A stretch of DNA of 22,596 bases from contig JALZUF010000226.1 in NCBI GenBank assembly GCA_023301785.1, positions 1 to 22,596 on the forward strand, in the 5' to 3' direction. The position numbers were made by a program, and so were the translations under genes. Numbering within the stretch: position 1 is the first letter of the stretch; every line of letters starts with the position of its first letter. Source of the DNA: Alphaproteobacteria bacterium (GTDB lineage Bacteria > Pseudomonadota > Alphaproteobacteria > Micavibrionales > Micavibrionaceae). Positions 15,445-22,596 of this stretch are shown here, in pieces. Below the pieces are notes generated by a model. It searched no databases. It was not told the DNA's origin and saw only the letters and a program-made list of their open reading frames with translations.

Positions 15445-16085
15445 CCTTGACACAAAAAAGCGCAAAGCGACTGCTAGATGTATTGTGTTCTGCTGTGGGT
15501 CTTGCGGTGTTCGCACCGCTGATAGTGGCGTGTATTGTCGTTGCATCCATCGATTGTCGGGGGAGCGGCGTATTTCGCCAACTTCGGGTAGGAAGGAACG
15601 GTCAGCTGTTTCACGTGCTAAAAATCCGGACTATGCAGATATCGGAAAGATCAAATCAATCTACGGTTACAACCGCAAACGATAACCGAATTACGAGTAG
15701 CGGTCGAATTTTGCGAAGACTGAAGCTAGACGAGCTACCCCAGCTGTGGAACGTGCTTCTTGGACAAATGTCTTTAGTTGGGCCGCGCCCAGATGTTCCC
15801 GGGTACGCCGACAGTCTAACGGGCGAGGCGAGGCGCGTTTTGGAGCTCAGGCCAGGTATCACCGGTCCAGCCACCATAAAGTACACTAACGAAGAACAGC
15901 TTCTGGAAAGCCATGCTGATCCGGAGCTTTTTAACGATACGGTGCTTTACCCAGACAAAGTCCGAATCAACCTCGAATATCTTGATTCGTACAGCTTGTT
16001 TGATGACATCAAATACATCTTGATTACTCTGCGGCTTGTTCCCATTCCCAATCACCTCGCTAGCGACAGCTCAACCTTCGGATGA
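15441..16085 (+). CDS. monotopic phosphoglycosyl transferase, PglC-like (PGT copy 3)
   Basis: This 214-aa paralogue of PGT copy 2 has every key element: an N-terminal re-entrant helix (about 10-36), GVFRQLRVGRNG, KIRTM (61-65), the catalytic Asp97-Glu98 in KLDELPQLWNV, SLVGPRPDVPGYAD and GITGPATIKYTNEEQLL. I chose GTG 15441 because the dead copy 1 begins with the same GTGACC and the same VTxTQK peptide, and because it gives the same length as copy 2. A TTG at 15426 would add five residues. The enzyme would prime repeat-unit synthesis on undecaprenyl phosphate. Presence of a second intact priming enzyme is unusual; either may be the one used, or they may accept different UDP-sugars. Confidence 0.9.
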   Translation: MTLTQKSAKRLLDVLCSAVGLAVFAPLIVACIVVASIDCRGSGVFRQLRVGRNGQLFHVLKIRTMQISERSNQSTVTTANDNRITSSGRILRRLKLDELPQLWNVLLGQMSLVGPRPDVPGYADSLTGEARRVLELRPGITGPATIKYTNEEQLLESHADPELFNDTVLYPDKVRINLEYLDSYSLFDDIKYILITLRLVPIPNHLASDSSTFG

Positions 16086-16391
16086 CTCCGTTTGCAAGTT
16101 TGCAAGAGTTTTTTCAGTAGGGCTTCACCAGATACTCGCTATAAGTCGTGCAGAGCCCTTTTTTCGAGAAAATCTGCGATTCCGAAGCACGATGGTTCTC
16201 CCGAAACAGAACAAGTATCCAAGCTAGCACAGGCTCTGGTTGAGGGGTAGAATACCTCTTGCAGAAGCGGCTGTTGTTGATTTAGGTTTCAAGCAAGGCA
16301 CGTTAATTGCCTGCTGGTAATCTGGGCCCTACCGTTTGGCGTCATTAATGTTTTAATGAAAATACGTTAACTGAGACTGGATATTTTATCT
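16086..16391 (+). other. 306-bp gap with a possible glycosyltransferase C-terminal relic
   Basis: No intact gene. In the frame read from 16036, the stretch FSVGLHQILAISRAE near 16110-16155 resembles YLGLRLPILALVE of the orphan glycosyltransferase piece at 13441-13842, and it too follows a PGT directly. The remainder has stops in all frames and no terminator is seen. The resemblance covers about ten residues and is tentative. Confidence 0.3.
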
Positions 16392-17606
16392 GTGCTGAAT
16401 ACTTCGTTTCCACCATGGCCTTCATACACCGAAGAAGAGGGAGAGGCAGTACGAAAAGTACTACTGTCCAATAAGGTAAACTATTGGACGGGGCAGGAAA
16501 CACGCCTCTTCGAGGAAGAGTTTGCCAAATACACCGAGTGCGATCACGCTATCGCGCTTGCGAACGGCACGCTCGCTCTCGATTTGGCCCTGAAAGCTCT
16601 CGGAATCGGTCACGGCGACGACGTTATAGTGACGCCCAGAACTTTTATCGCATCCGTATCATCGGTTGTAACCGCGGGAGCCAATCCGGTTTTTGCAGAT
16701 GTCAATGCCGATTCTCAAAACATATCCGCCGATACCATTCGAGCCGTGCTTACACCGCGCACAAAAGCCATTATCGTTGTGCATTTGGCTGGTATGCCAG
16801 CTGATATGGATCCCATAATGCAGCTCGCTCATGAGCATGGTTTGAAGGTAATAGAGGACTGTGCTCAAGCTCATGGCGCAACTTACAAAGGCCGCTCTGT
16901 GGGTAGTTTAGGGCACATCGCTGCGTGGTCTTTCTGTCAGGACAAAATCATGACCACAGGCGGTGAAGGTGGAATGATTACTACAAACGACAGAGCTTTG
17001 TGGTTAACCATGTGGTCTTACAAAGACCACGGTAAGTCCTGGGATGCTGTCTACAACCGAGAGCATCCTCCGGGGTTCCGGTGGCTGCATGAAACATTTG
17101 GTACAAACTGGCGAATGAGTGAATTGCAGGGTGTTTTAGGGCGTATTCAGACTGCCCGAATGCCCGAATGGACTAAAGCGCGACGTCATAATGCAAACGC
17201 CATATGGGAAACCTGTAAGAACCTACCTTGGTTGCGTGTTCCGGATTTATCAAACGACATTGGTCACGCTGCTTACAAGGCGTATGTTTTTGTTCGTCCA
17301 GAAATTTTGCCTGAATTGTGGTCGCGTGATGTGATCTTGCAAAAATTAAACGAGCAAGACATTCCTGCTTACCCAGGATCCTGCTCTGAAGTCTATAAGG
17401 AAAAGGCTTTTCAAGGTACGGGATTTGCCCCTGCTGAAAGTTTGCCGATAGCAAAAGAACTGGGAGAAACTAGCATCATGTTTTTAGTTCATCCGACTCT
17501 TACTCAAGAGCATATTGACAAAGTTTGCAAGGCGCTATTGCATGTAGATCTCATGATAAACTCATTGTCTGGCGACATGTTGATAGAAAAGCTGCGTAAT
17601 TGTTGA
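16392..17606 (+). CDS. DegT/DnrJ/EryC1 family sugar aminotransferase
   Basis: This 404-aa PLP enzyme converts a 4-keto nucleotide sugar to the 4-amino sugar, usually with glutamate as donor. It has PPWPSYTEEE (7-16), VNYWTGQE (29-36), ANGTLALDLAL (58-68; phosphate binding), HLAGMPADMD (131-140), EDCAQAHGA (155-163) and the Schiff-base lysine K185 in FCQDKIMTTGGEGG. The start is GTG 16392; the conserved PPWP motif, normally close to the N-terminus, supports it. It is cytoplasmic. Its neighbour is a PGT, and PGT-aminotransferase pairs commonly make and then load the same 4-amino sugar. The keto substrate could come from CapE or from a dehydratase elsewhere. Confidence 0.9.
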   Translation: MLNTSFPPWPSYTEEEGEAVRKVLLSNKVNYWTGQETRLFEEEFAKYTECDHAIALANGTLALDLALKALGIGHGDDVIVTPRTFIASVSSVVTAGANPVFADVNADSQNISADTIRAVLTPRTKAIIVVHLAGMPADMDPIMQLAHEHGLKVIEDCAQAHGATYKGRSVGSLGHIAAWSFCQDKIMTTGGEGGMITTNDRALWLTMWSYKDHGKSWDAVYNREHPPGFRWLHETFGTNWRMSELQGVLGRIQTARMPEWTKARRHNANAIWETCKNLPWLRVPDLSNDIGHAAYKAYVFVRPEILPELWSRDVILQKLNEQDIPAYPGSCSEVYKEKAFQGTGFAPAESLPIAKELGETSIMFLVHPTLTQEHIDKVCKALLHVDLMINSLSGDMLIEKLRNC

Positions 17607-17713
17607 TTCGCTAGAATTAATGTTTTCGAGTTTATCGCATGCTAATTGGTCAACATTTGGTTCTATGGCCTATTCTATATATTCGGTTCTCGAGCGGATA
17701 CCCTACTCGTACT

Positions 17714-18922
17714 ATGTCAATCCAAAGCAATCTATTAGCAGTGGCGTGCACGACAGCCTTGCTTGGTTCGGCTTCATCTTTTGCTCAACAGGCGACTCCG
17801 TCCATTGATCTCGGTGGGCTTGATCTGTCACCTTCTGTGAATATTGAGTTTATATCGAATAGCAACGCGTTCCTTACGCCAGATGACGAAACCGATACAA
17901 CTGGAGGACTTGTCAGTCCTCGCTTAGAGCTTCAAGGGGAGCGTAGGTTGCTACAGATTGGACTGGTATACCAAGGCGACTACGCAACATTCTCTGAAGA
18001 TAATCTGGATTATGACGACCACCTACTTCGCTTCAATGCGAATGCCGAGCTGGGTGTCCGCAAAAGATTGAGCGGGTCACTTAGCATTTCTAAAGACCAT
18101 CAGACCTTAGGCACCAGATTGACGAGGGGGATCGCTGATGAGAACACCGATCAGGTGGAATTCACCGAGGCAGAGGCAGAGTTCAGCTTTTTTTATGGTG
18201 CGCAGGCAGCTCGCGGTAATATAGAAGTTGGTTTAGAGTTAGGTGCATTGAATTTTCTGAATCAGGAATCGATTACTAATGGTGCTGATTTCACCTCGGC
18301 AGAGCCCTTCGCTGTCTTTTCGTATCGAATATCTTCCGATACTAGGGTGTTTGTAGAGGGCCGTTTTGGGCAGTTTTCCTTCGATGATGAAATCCGTGAT
18401 CATGACGACTTGTCGGCGTTTGCTGGTGTTGCTTTGGGAGGTAGTGGTAAAACAAATGGCACCGCGCAATTGGGCTTTACTCAGGCAAGCTTCGACGATA
18501 GAAATACTGGAGATCAGGAAATACTGGTTGCAGATGTGCTGTTGTCTTGGCGTCCTTCTGGCCAATCGCAGTTTGATCTAATTCTAAATCGGGAGTTTGA
18601 CAACACTGACACTAACGCTAGTGGAGAATTAACAGTATCGGATACGGTGCGGCTTGACTGGATTCACGACTGGTCTAGTAGGGTCAGAACAAACGCCTTT
18701 GTGTCTAACGTAGCTGACAATAGAGAATGCCCAAATATTGACTCTGACATTTTTTCAGCCGGAGTTCGACTTGGTGTTGCTGTGCGAAGATGGTTGGAAA
18801 TAGGCGCAGGCTTTCAGACTTCTAGCCGAACATCTGGGAGTTGTCCGGTGGCGGACACTCAATTGCTAGATTTGGATTTCGACCAGCAAAGAGGAAGTAT
18901 TTTTCTGAAAGCAACTTTGTAG
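17714..18922 (+). CDS. outer-membrane beta-barrel protein of the exopolysaccharide locus (EpsL/BBP2-like)
   Basis: This 402-aa protein begins MSIQSNLLAVACTTALLG with likely signal cleavage after SSFA (residue 24). I chose ATG 17714 for this reason; an upstream in-frame ATG at 17639 would bury the signal. The rest consists of alternating polar/hydrophobic strands with frequent aromatic ends and Asp/Asn-rich turns, for example RLLQIGLVYQGDYATF and RVFVEGRFGQFSF, as in outer-membrane barrels. Proteins of this kind (EpsL, BBP2 family) are encoded beside exopolysaccharide export genes. Its place just before a short OPX protein suggests it forms or caps the outer-membrane exit. The exact family assignment is less certain than the barrel nature. 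Confidence 0.75.
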   Translation: MSIQSNLLAVACTTALLGSASSFAQQATPSIDLGGLDLSPSVNIEFISNSNAFLTPDDETDTTGGLVSPRLELQGERRLLQIGLVYQGDYATFSEDNLDYDDHLLRFNANAELGVRKRLSGSLSISKDHQTLGTRLTRGIADENTDQVEFTEAEAEFSFFYGAQAARGNIEVGLELGALNFLNQESITNGADFTSAEPFAVFSYRISSDTRVFVEGRFGQFSFDDEIRDHDDLSAFAGVALGGSGKTNGTAQLGFTQASFDDRNTGDQEILVADVLLSWRPSGQSQFDLILNREFDNTDTNASGELTVSDTVRLDWIHDWSSRVRTNAFVSNVADNRECPNIDSDIFSAGVRLGVAVRRWLEIGAGFQTSSRTSGSCPVADTQLLDLDFDQQRGSIFLKATL

Positions 18923-18976
18923 CCGCTCGCGGCGTAGTGCGGTGTATCTGATGTTTTACATTTATTTATGCAATTG

Positions 18977-18988
18977 GCAATATATTGC
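18977..18988. promoter_or_regulatory. 12-bp perfect palindrome upstream of the export genes
   Basis: GCAATATATTGC is its own reverse complement and lies in the 240-bp gap between the beta-barrel gene and the OPX gene. It could be an operator for a separate export promoter; no clear -35/-10 pair was found near it. Confidence 0.3.
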
Positions 18989-19162
18989 TGCTCAATTCTC
19001 CTAGGCAGTGTGAAAATTGTGTACGATTACCGGTTATTCGCTGTATGTGATTAAGGTCGCACTGGGACGTATAGAATGTGTGAACGAATTGCTAGACTAT
19101 CCTTAGGGTGAACGTAAAATTCGCCGCTATCAGCACAACAGGTTTCGAAAGGTGTTTCCCTC

Positions 19163-19771
19163 ATGAATTTCCAACGTTTTCTATGGCCTCTTGCCCCGAT
19201 AAGCCTCCTGCTTATGTCAGCTTGCGCCTCTGGGCCAATCGTCGACAGCTCAACACCCGGAGAAGACTCACTGGAGGAAAGTCAGAGTGAACTGAATATA
19301 TCCTCAGATCCTGACGGGTACTCTCTCGGTCGAGGTGACCTTATTGGAATTCAGGTATTCGATGAACCAGATCTTACTCTGGACGCTCGGGTGAGCTCAT
19401 CTGGAAATATCAATTATTCGTATTTAGGTGATATCAGAGTCAGTGGTAAAACCCCTCTAGAGCTGGAGCAACACATAGCAGGCTTGCTACAAGATGGATA
19501 CCTTGTCAACCCTTCCGTGAATGTTTCTGTCAAAGAATTCAGGCCGTTCTTCATAGGTGGGGAAGTTAGAGCACCAGGCAGCTACCCATACCAGCCTGGC
19601 CTAACGTTAGATAAGGCGATCGCCTTGGCGGGAGGCCTGACAGACAGGGCTTCCACTAGACGGATGTTTGTTGTCAAAGCAGGTGGCAGTAATTCTGATC
19701 CTGATAAGGTTTCATTGGGTTCTCCAGTATCGCCCGGAGATACAATTTCAATTAGGGAAGGTTTTTTCTGA
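19163..19771 (+). CDS. polysaccharide export lipoprotein (OPX, short Wza-like)
   Basis: This 202-aa protein has a type II signal with lipobox LMSAC (lipidated Cys21). A Poly_export domain follows (about 53-128: YSLGRGDLIGIQVF, then VSSSGNINYSYLGDI, then DGYLVNPSVNVSV) and one SLBB domain (about 134-200: FFIGGEVRAPGSYPYQPGLT). It forms the periplasmic/outer-membrane conduit for the polymer. It is far shorter than E. coli Wza (about 380 aa) and has no C-terminal segment that could form the outer-membrane helical barrel, so it probably needs a separate outer-membrane pore, perhaps the neighbour at 17714. ATG 19163 has GAAAGGTG upstream. Its stop overlaps the kinase start by one base (TGATG). Confidence 0.92.
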   Translation: MNFQRFLWPLAPISLLLMSACASGPIVDSSTPGEDSLEESQSELNISSDPDGYSLGRGDLIGIQVFDEPDLTLDARVSSSGNINYSYLGDIRVSGKTPLELEQHIAGLLQDGYLVNPSVNVSVKEFRPFFIGGEVRAPGSYPYQPGLTLDKAIALAGGLTDRASTRRMFVVKAGGSNSDPDKVSLGSPVSPGDTISIREGFF

Positions 19772-22407
19772 TGGCGCAGAACACTCAGGACTCTGTAATG
19801 CATGACGGTTCAGTGGACGACGAATTACACAACGACAGGTCTTTCTCAGAGCAACTTGATCTGCAACAGTATTTGCGCATTTTGCGGAAGCATAAGTGGC
19901 CAATCGTGGTATTCACCGCAGTTATTACTGCATTAGCTGGGTATTACGCATTCACAGCAACACCCGTATATCGCGCAACTGCCACAATGGTTATGTTGAG
20001 CGACGATCGAGGGATCGTTGGTTTTGAAGAATTTGTTGGGCTTGACTCAGCTTCGCAAGACTACTTTCAAACTCAAGTAGAGATAATGAAAGGTCCGTCT
20101 CTTTCTCGCAGGGTCATAGATGTTTTGGACCTGTGGGATCATCCTGAACTGAACAACATCGATGGGGCGAGGGACAATAAAGCACCTTCTGCGGTTTCCG
20201 GACTTCTATCATCAGTCAGGACGGTTGTTGGACTTGGTAACGTACCAGTAGATCAAGCAGAACAGGCAGTAGAGGGCGAACCCAGTGCCGAAAATGAAGC
20301 TTCTACCGATGTGGTCGATGAGGGCACCAGCTCTCTGGCAACGCTCGAACCAGCGAACAACACAGAAAGGTTCCGTTCGGAACTGTTAAATAGAACCCCT
20401 GAACTCTCGTCGGATCAGAAAATTCTGGTCCAGAGGTTCGCTGCAAGAGTCGGCATCACGCCTGTCCGAAAAACAGAAATGATACAAATATCATTCGAAT
20501 CGGAAGACCCTGCCCTGGCTGCTTTGGTCGCCAACACCATCGGTGAAGAGTACATAATCCGAGGGGTAGAGGAAAAATTGCGTGAAAGCGCTCAGGTCGC
20601 TACGCAGCTCAACGAGCGTTTAGCCGATCTTAAGTTTATCTTGGACGACTCTGAACAAACGCTTATCGGGTTTAAGCAAGAAAACGGTTTGGTTGATGTG
20701 GGAGGTAGTGTAGGACGGTTAAATGAGCAAGAATTGCTGCTGGTGACGGCTGAGCTTGCTCAAGCGCGAAGCAACCTGTCAGCCCAGTCAAATCTCTTCA
20801 GAGAGGTCCAGAGTCTGGCTGGGCGGCCAGAACAGCTTGAGTCTATTCCTGCAATACAGGCCGATCCGTTGGTTCAAAGAACTAAGATCGATCAAGGGCA
20901 GGCACAAAGAAACCTTGATGAGCTTCGCAACCGTTATGGTGCGCGGCATCCGCGAGTCGTCGACGCCACATCTCAGTTGCTGACGCTAAATACAACCCTA
21001 CAAGGTCACATCAGCAGGGTGGTGGGTTCGATACAAAATGATTTCCAGTTAGCTCAACAGCGAGTTTCATCCATTGAGGCGGAGCTTACTTCTGGCAAGC
21101 AAGAGATCCAGAGCTTGGGTACTAAAACGTTTGAACTCACTGAATTGGAGCGCGAGGTACAAACAAACAGAGACATCTATGACACCTACTTCAATCAGAT
21201 TGCTCAATCAAAGTCAGTAGACGGTTTAAGCTCTGTTAATGCGCGAGTAACAGAACCCGCCTTCTCACCCGTACAGCCATTTAAGCCCAAAAAGCAGTTG
21301 ATTATCGCACTGGCGGCATTGTCGTCTCTGATTTTGTCCATGCTCATGGCGTTTCTTTACGAGCAGATGGATGACACTGTTCGAGGCACGAGCGATATCG
21401 AAGACAAAGTGGGCGTTCGCCTTCTTGGCATTTTGCCTCTGGTCAAGGGTGGTATGTTTTCTCGAGGCCGAGAATTACCGCTTAATCCCCTTGAGATTAC
21501 CGACAAGCACGGCCGGTTTAACGAGTCTATGAACACTGCGCGTACAGCGATATGTATGGGTGATGGCAACGAAGGCAGGAAGATCATTACCGTAACTTCT
21601 TCTGTTCCGGGTGAAGGTAAATCTACCACCTCCATCAACTTAGCGTATTCATTATCTCAAATGGAGCGCGTACTGCTGATTGACTGCGATATGCGACGTC
21701 CGACGGTCGCCAAAGCTGCGGGCTTTGACAAAAACGTATCTGGCCTGTCCAGCCTCATAGCCAACACAACGCCCGCAAAAGAGTGCATAAAGCGAGGAGC
21801 GTTTGATGGATCGATGGACATACTTCCATCCGGACCCATTCCAGAGCAGCCGCTTGAGCTATTGGCTTCGAAACGCTTCGAGAAAATTCTTGAGAGTCTG
21901 TCAGAACATTACGACCGAATCATTATTGACAGCGCGCCTACACAAGCTGTTTCTGACGCCTTAGTGCTAGGACGACTCAGCGACGCAGTTGTATACTGTG
22001 TAAAGTCGCACGATACATCCATTGAGCTAATAAAGCGGGGTGTGAGTAGGCTGAAGGAAGTGAAAGCGCGCCTTGCTGGTGTAATAATTACCCAAGTTGA
22101 CGTAGACAAGATTACGGCCTACGGTGGTGACTATTACTACCAGGGCTACTACGATTATTACGGCTATACTGATAACGGCAAGGGCGGTGGCAACAAGCTC
22201 AAGCTCACTCAGAAAGAACTCATTGATATTCGTTCTGATGATTCAGAGATTGATCTTGGCCTCGATTTCAGCTCTGATGCTGCTAATACATCGTACAACG
22301 ATGATATTTTCGATGACTTTGACATGACCGCACGAGTGGACAAACTCACGCCGCGCAAGCGGGCTGCAGGTGGTAGTAAGGGCGATACGGATATGGACTT
22401 TCTGTAG
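19771..22407 (+). CDS. polysaccharide co-polymerase with BY-kinase domain (Wzc-like)
   Basis: This 878-aa protein controls chain length and export. An N-terminal Wzz domain follows a first membrane helix (about 43-62). A long periplasmic coiled-coil part contains a Glu/Ser/Ala-rich insert near 165-210, and a second helix is at about 509-530. The cytoplasmic tyrosine kinase has Walker A SSVPGEGKST (610-619), Walker A' LLIDCDMRRP (635-644) and Walker B IIIDSAPT (717-724). The Tyr cluster at 784-799 has nine tyrosines, the autophosphorylation sites. Unlike E. coli Wzc, the chain continues for about 79 residues beyond the cluster with an acidic, Asp/Ser-rich tail. No Wzb-type phosphatase is in the window. 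Confidence 0.93.
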   Translation: MAQNTQDSVMHDGSVDDELHNDRSFSEQLDLQQYLRILRKHKWPIVVFTAVITALAGYYAFTATPVYRATATMVMLSDDRGIVGFEEFVGLDSASQDYFQTQVEIMKGPSLSRRVIDVLDLWDHPELNNIDGARDNKAPSAVSGLLSSVRTVVGLGNVPVDQAEQAVEGEPSAENEASTDVVDEGTSSLATLEPANNTERFRSELLNRTPELSSDQKILVQRFAARVGITPVRKTEMIQISFESEDPALAALVANTIGEEYIIRGVEEKLRESAQVATQLNERLADLKFILDDSEQTLIGFKQENGLVDVGGSVGRLNEQELLLVTAELAQARSNLSAQSNLFREVQSLAGRPEQLESIPAIQADPLVQRTKIDQGQAQRNLDELRNRYGARHPRVVDATSQLLTLNTTLQGHISRVVGSIQNDFQLAQQRVSSIEAELTSGKQEIQSLGTKTFELTELEREVQTNRDIYDTYFNQIAQSKSVDGLSSVNARVTEPAFSPVQPFKPKKQLIIALAALSSLILSMLMAFLYEQMDDTVRGTSDIEDKVGVRLLGILPLVKGGMFSRGRELPLNPLEITDKHGRFNESMNTARTAICMGDGNEGRKIITVTSSVPGEGKSTTSINLAYSLSQMERVLLIDCDMRRPTVAKAAGFDKNVSGLSSLIANTTPAKECIKRGAFDGSMDILPSGPIPEQPLELLASKRFEKILESLSEHYDRIIIDSAPTQAVSDALVLGRLSDAVVYCVKSHDTSIELIKRGVSRLKEVKARLAGVIITQVDVDKITAYGGDYYYQGYYDYYGYTDNGKGGGNKLKLTQKELIDIRSDDSEIDLGLDFSSDAANTSYNDDIFDDFDMTARVDKLTPRKRAAGGSKGDTDMDFL

Positions 22408-22444
22408 TTACGCTTCAACAGCATTAAATTGATTGGTAGTTGAT

Positions 22445-22477
22445 AAAGCTCACCCGGCCAGTTCGGGTGAGCTTTTT
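22445..22477 (+). terminator. Rho-independent terminator after the export operon
   Basis: A perfect 12-bp stem AAAGCTCACCCG/CGGGTGAGCTTT with a 7-base loop is followed by further T, 37 bases after the kinase stop. It should end the plus-strand operon. Confidence 0.9.
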
Positions 22478-22510
22478 GCATTGTATTCAAGCCAATTTGA
22501 ATAAAATCAC

Positions 22511-22525
22511 GGGTGTGACACACCC
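22511..22525. promoter_or_regulatory. inverted repeat just before the last gene start
   Basis: GGGTGT, GAC, ACACCC is a perfect inverted repeat with 6-bp arms, ending nine bases before a possible ATG at 22535. It may be an operator or a small hairpin in the leader of the next gene. Confidence 0.35.
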
Positions 22526-22534
22526 ACAGTGAAT

Positions 22535-22596
22535 ATGACCAGCGTGCAACAACCCTCTGAAATTAACTCTGAGCCCAACTCTGACCTAAGGCCTCT
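22535..22596 (+). CDS. possible start of the next gene (partial)
   Basis: An ATG at 22535, after the terminator, opens a frame that runs to the window edge (MTSVQQPSEINSEP and on). The polar start is typical of a cytoplasmic N-terminus before a membrane or catalytic domain, but no family can be named from 20 residues and no strong ribosome site precedes it. Confidence 0.35.
   Translation, partial: MTSVQQPSEINSEPNSDLRP

Noticed and set aside
18923..18945. GCCGC/GCGGC hairpin after the beta-barrel gene as a terminator
   Set aside because: The loop is only two bases and no T-run follows.
1..22596. CRISPR array, tRNA or rRNA genes
   Set aside because: No regularly spaced repeats and no tRNA- or rRNA-like segments were found on reading the window.

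Overview
This window is most of a Wzx/Wzy-dependent exopolysaccharide or capsule locus from a Gram-negative bacterium. The cues are a lipoprotein with a lipobox, an outer-membrane beta-barrel protein and a Wzc-like BY-kinase. A marine gammaproteobacterium is my guess, from the moderate base composition, the sulfotransferases and the gene content; the sequence does not prove it.

Layout. (1) Bases 1-372 hold no intact gene. There is a possible gene tail, a weak minus-strand terminator, and paired hairpins resembling domains V and VI of a group II intron. (2) Bases 373-6689, minus strand, form one tight operon: sulfotransferase, O-unit polymerase (Wzy), a 2OG-Fe(II) oxygenase carrying an extra C-terminal domain, a GT4-type glycosyltransferase, flippase (Wzx) and a second sulfotransferase. 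The last three genes start at TTG or GTG codons that overlap the preceding stop. (3) Bases 6690-7851 are a 1.16 kb divergent intergenic region with a perfect 16-bp tandem duplication. (4) Bases 7852-11183, plus strand, encode a complete UDP-L-FucNAc pathway (CapE/CapF/CapG, also FnlABC or WbjBCD). capF carries an in-frame run of eleven G. (5) Bases 11186-17606 are the most unusual part: three generations of a module built on a small phosphoglycosyl transferase (PGT). The first PGT is dead, and two 214-aa copies are intact. Between them lie relics of glycosyltransferases and DegT aminotransferases, an intact third sulfotransferase, and finally one intact aminotransferase. (6) Bases 17714-22407 encode export: an outer-membrane beta-barrel, a short OPX (Wza-like) lipoprotein and a Wzc-type co-polymerase/tyrosine kinase, ending in a strong terminator. 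The start of another gene may follow.

How it fits together (inference). CapEFG supply UDP-L-FucNAc, and the aminotransferase makes a 4-amino sugar nucleotide. A PGT loads the first sugar on undecaprenyl phosphate, and the glycosyltransferase adds to it. The oxygenase and three sulfotransferases decorate the chain. Wzx flips the unit, Wzy polymerises it, and the BY-kinase, OPX protein and beta-barrel export it. The likely product is a sulfated, amino-sugar-containing polysaccharide. The locus looks like a site of repeated acquisition and decay of the priming module, which would change the first sugar while keeping the export machinery constant.
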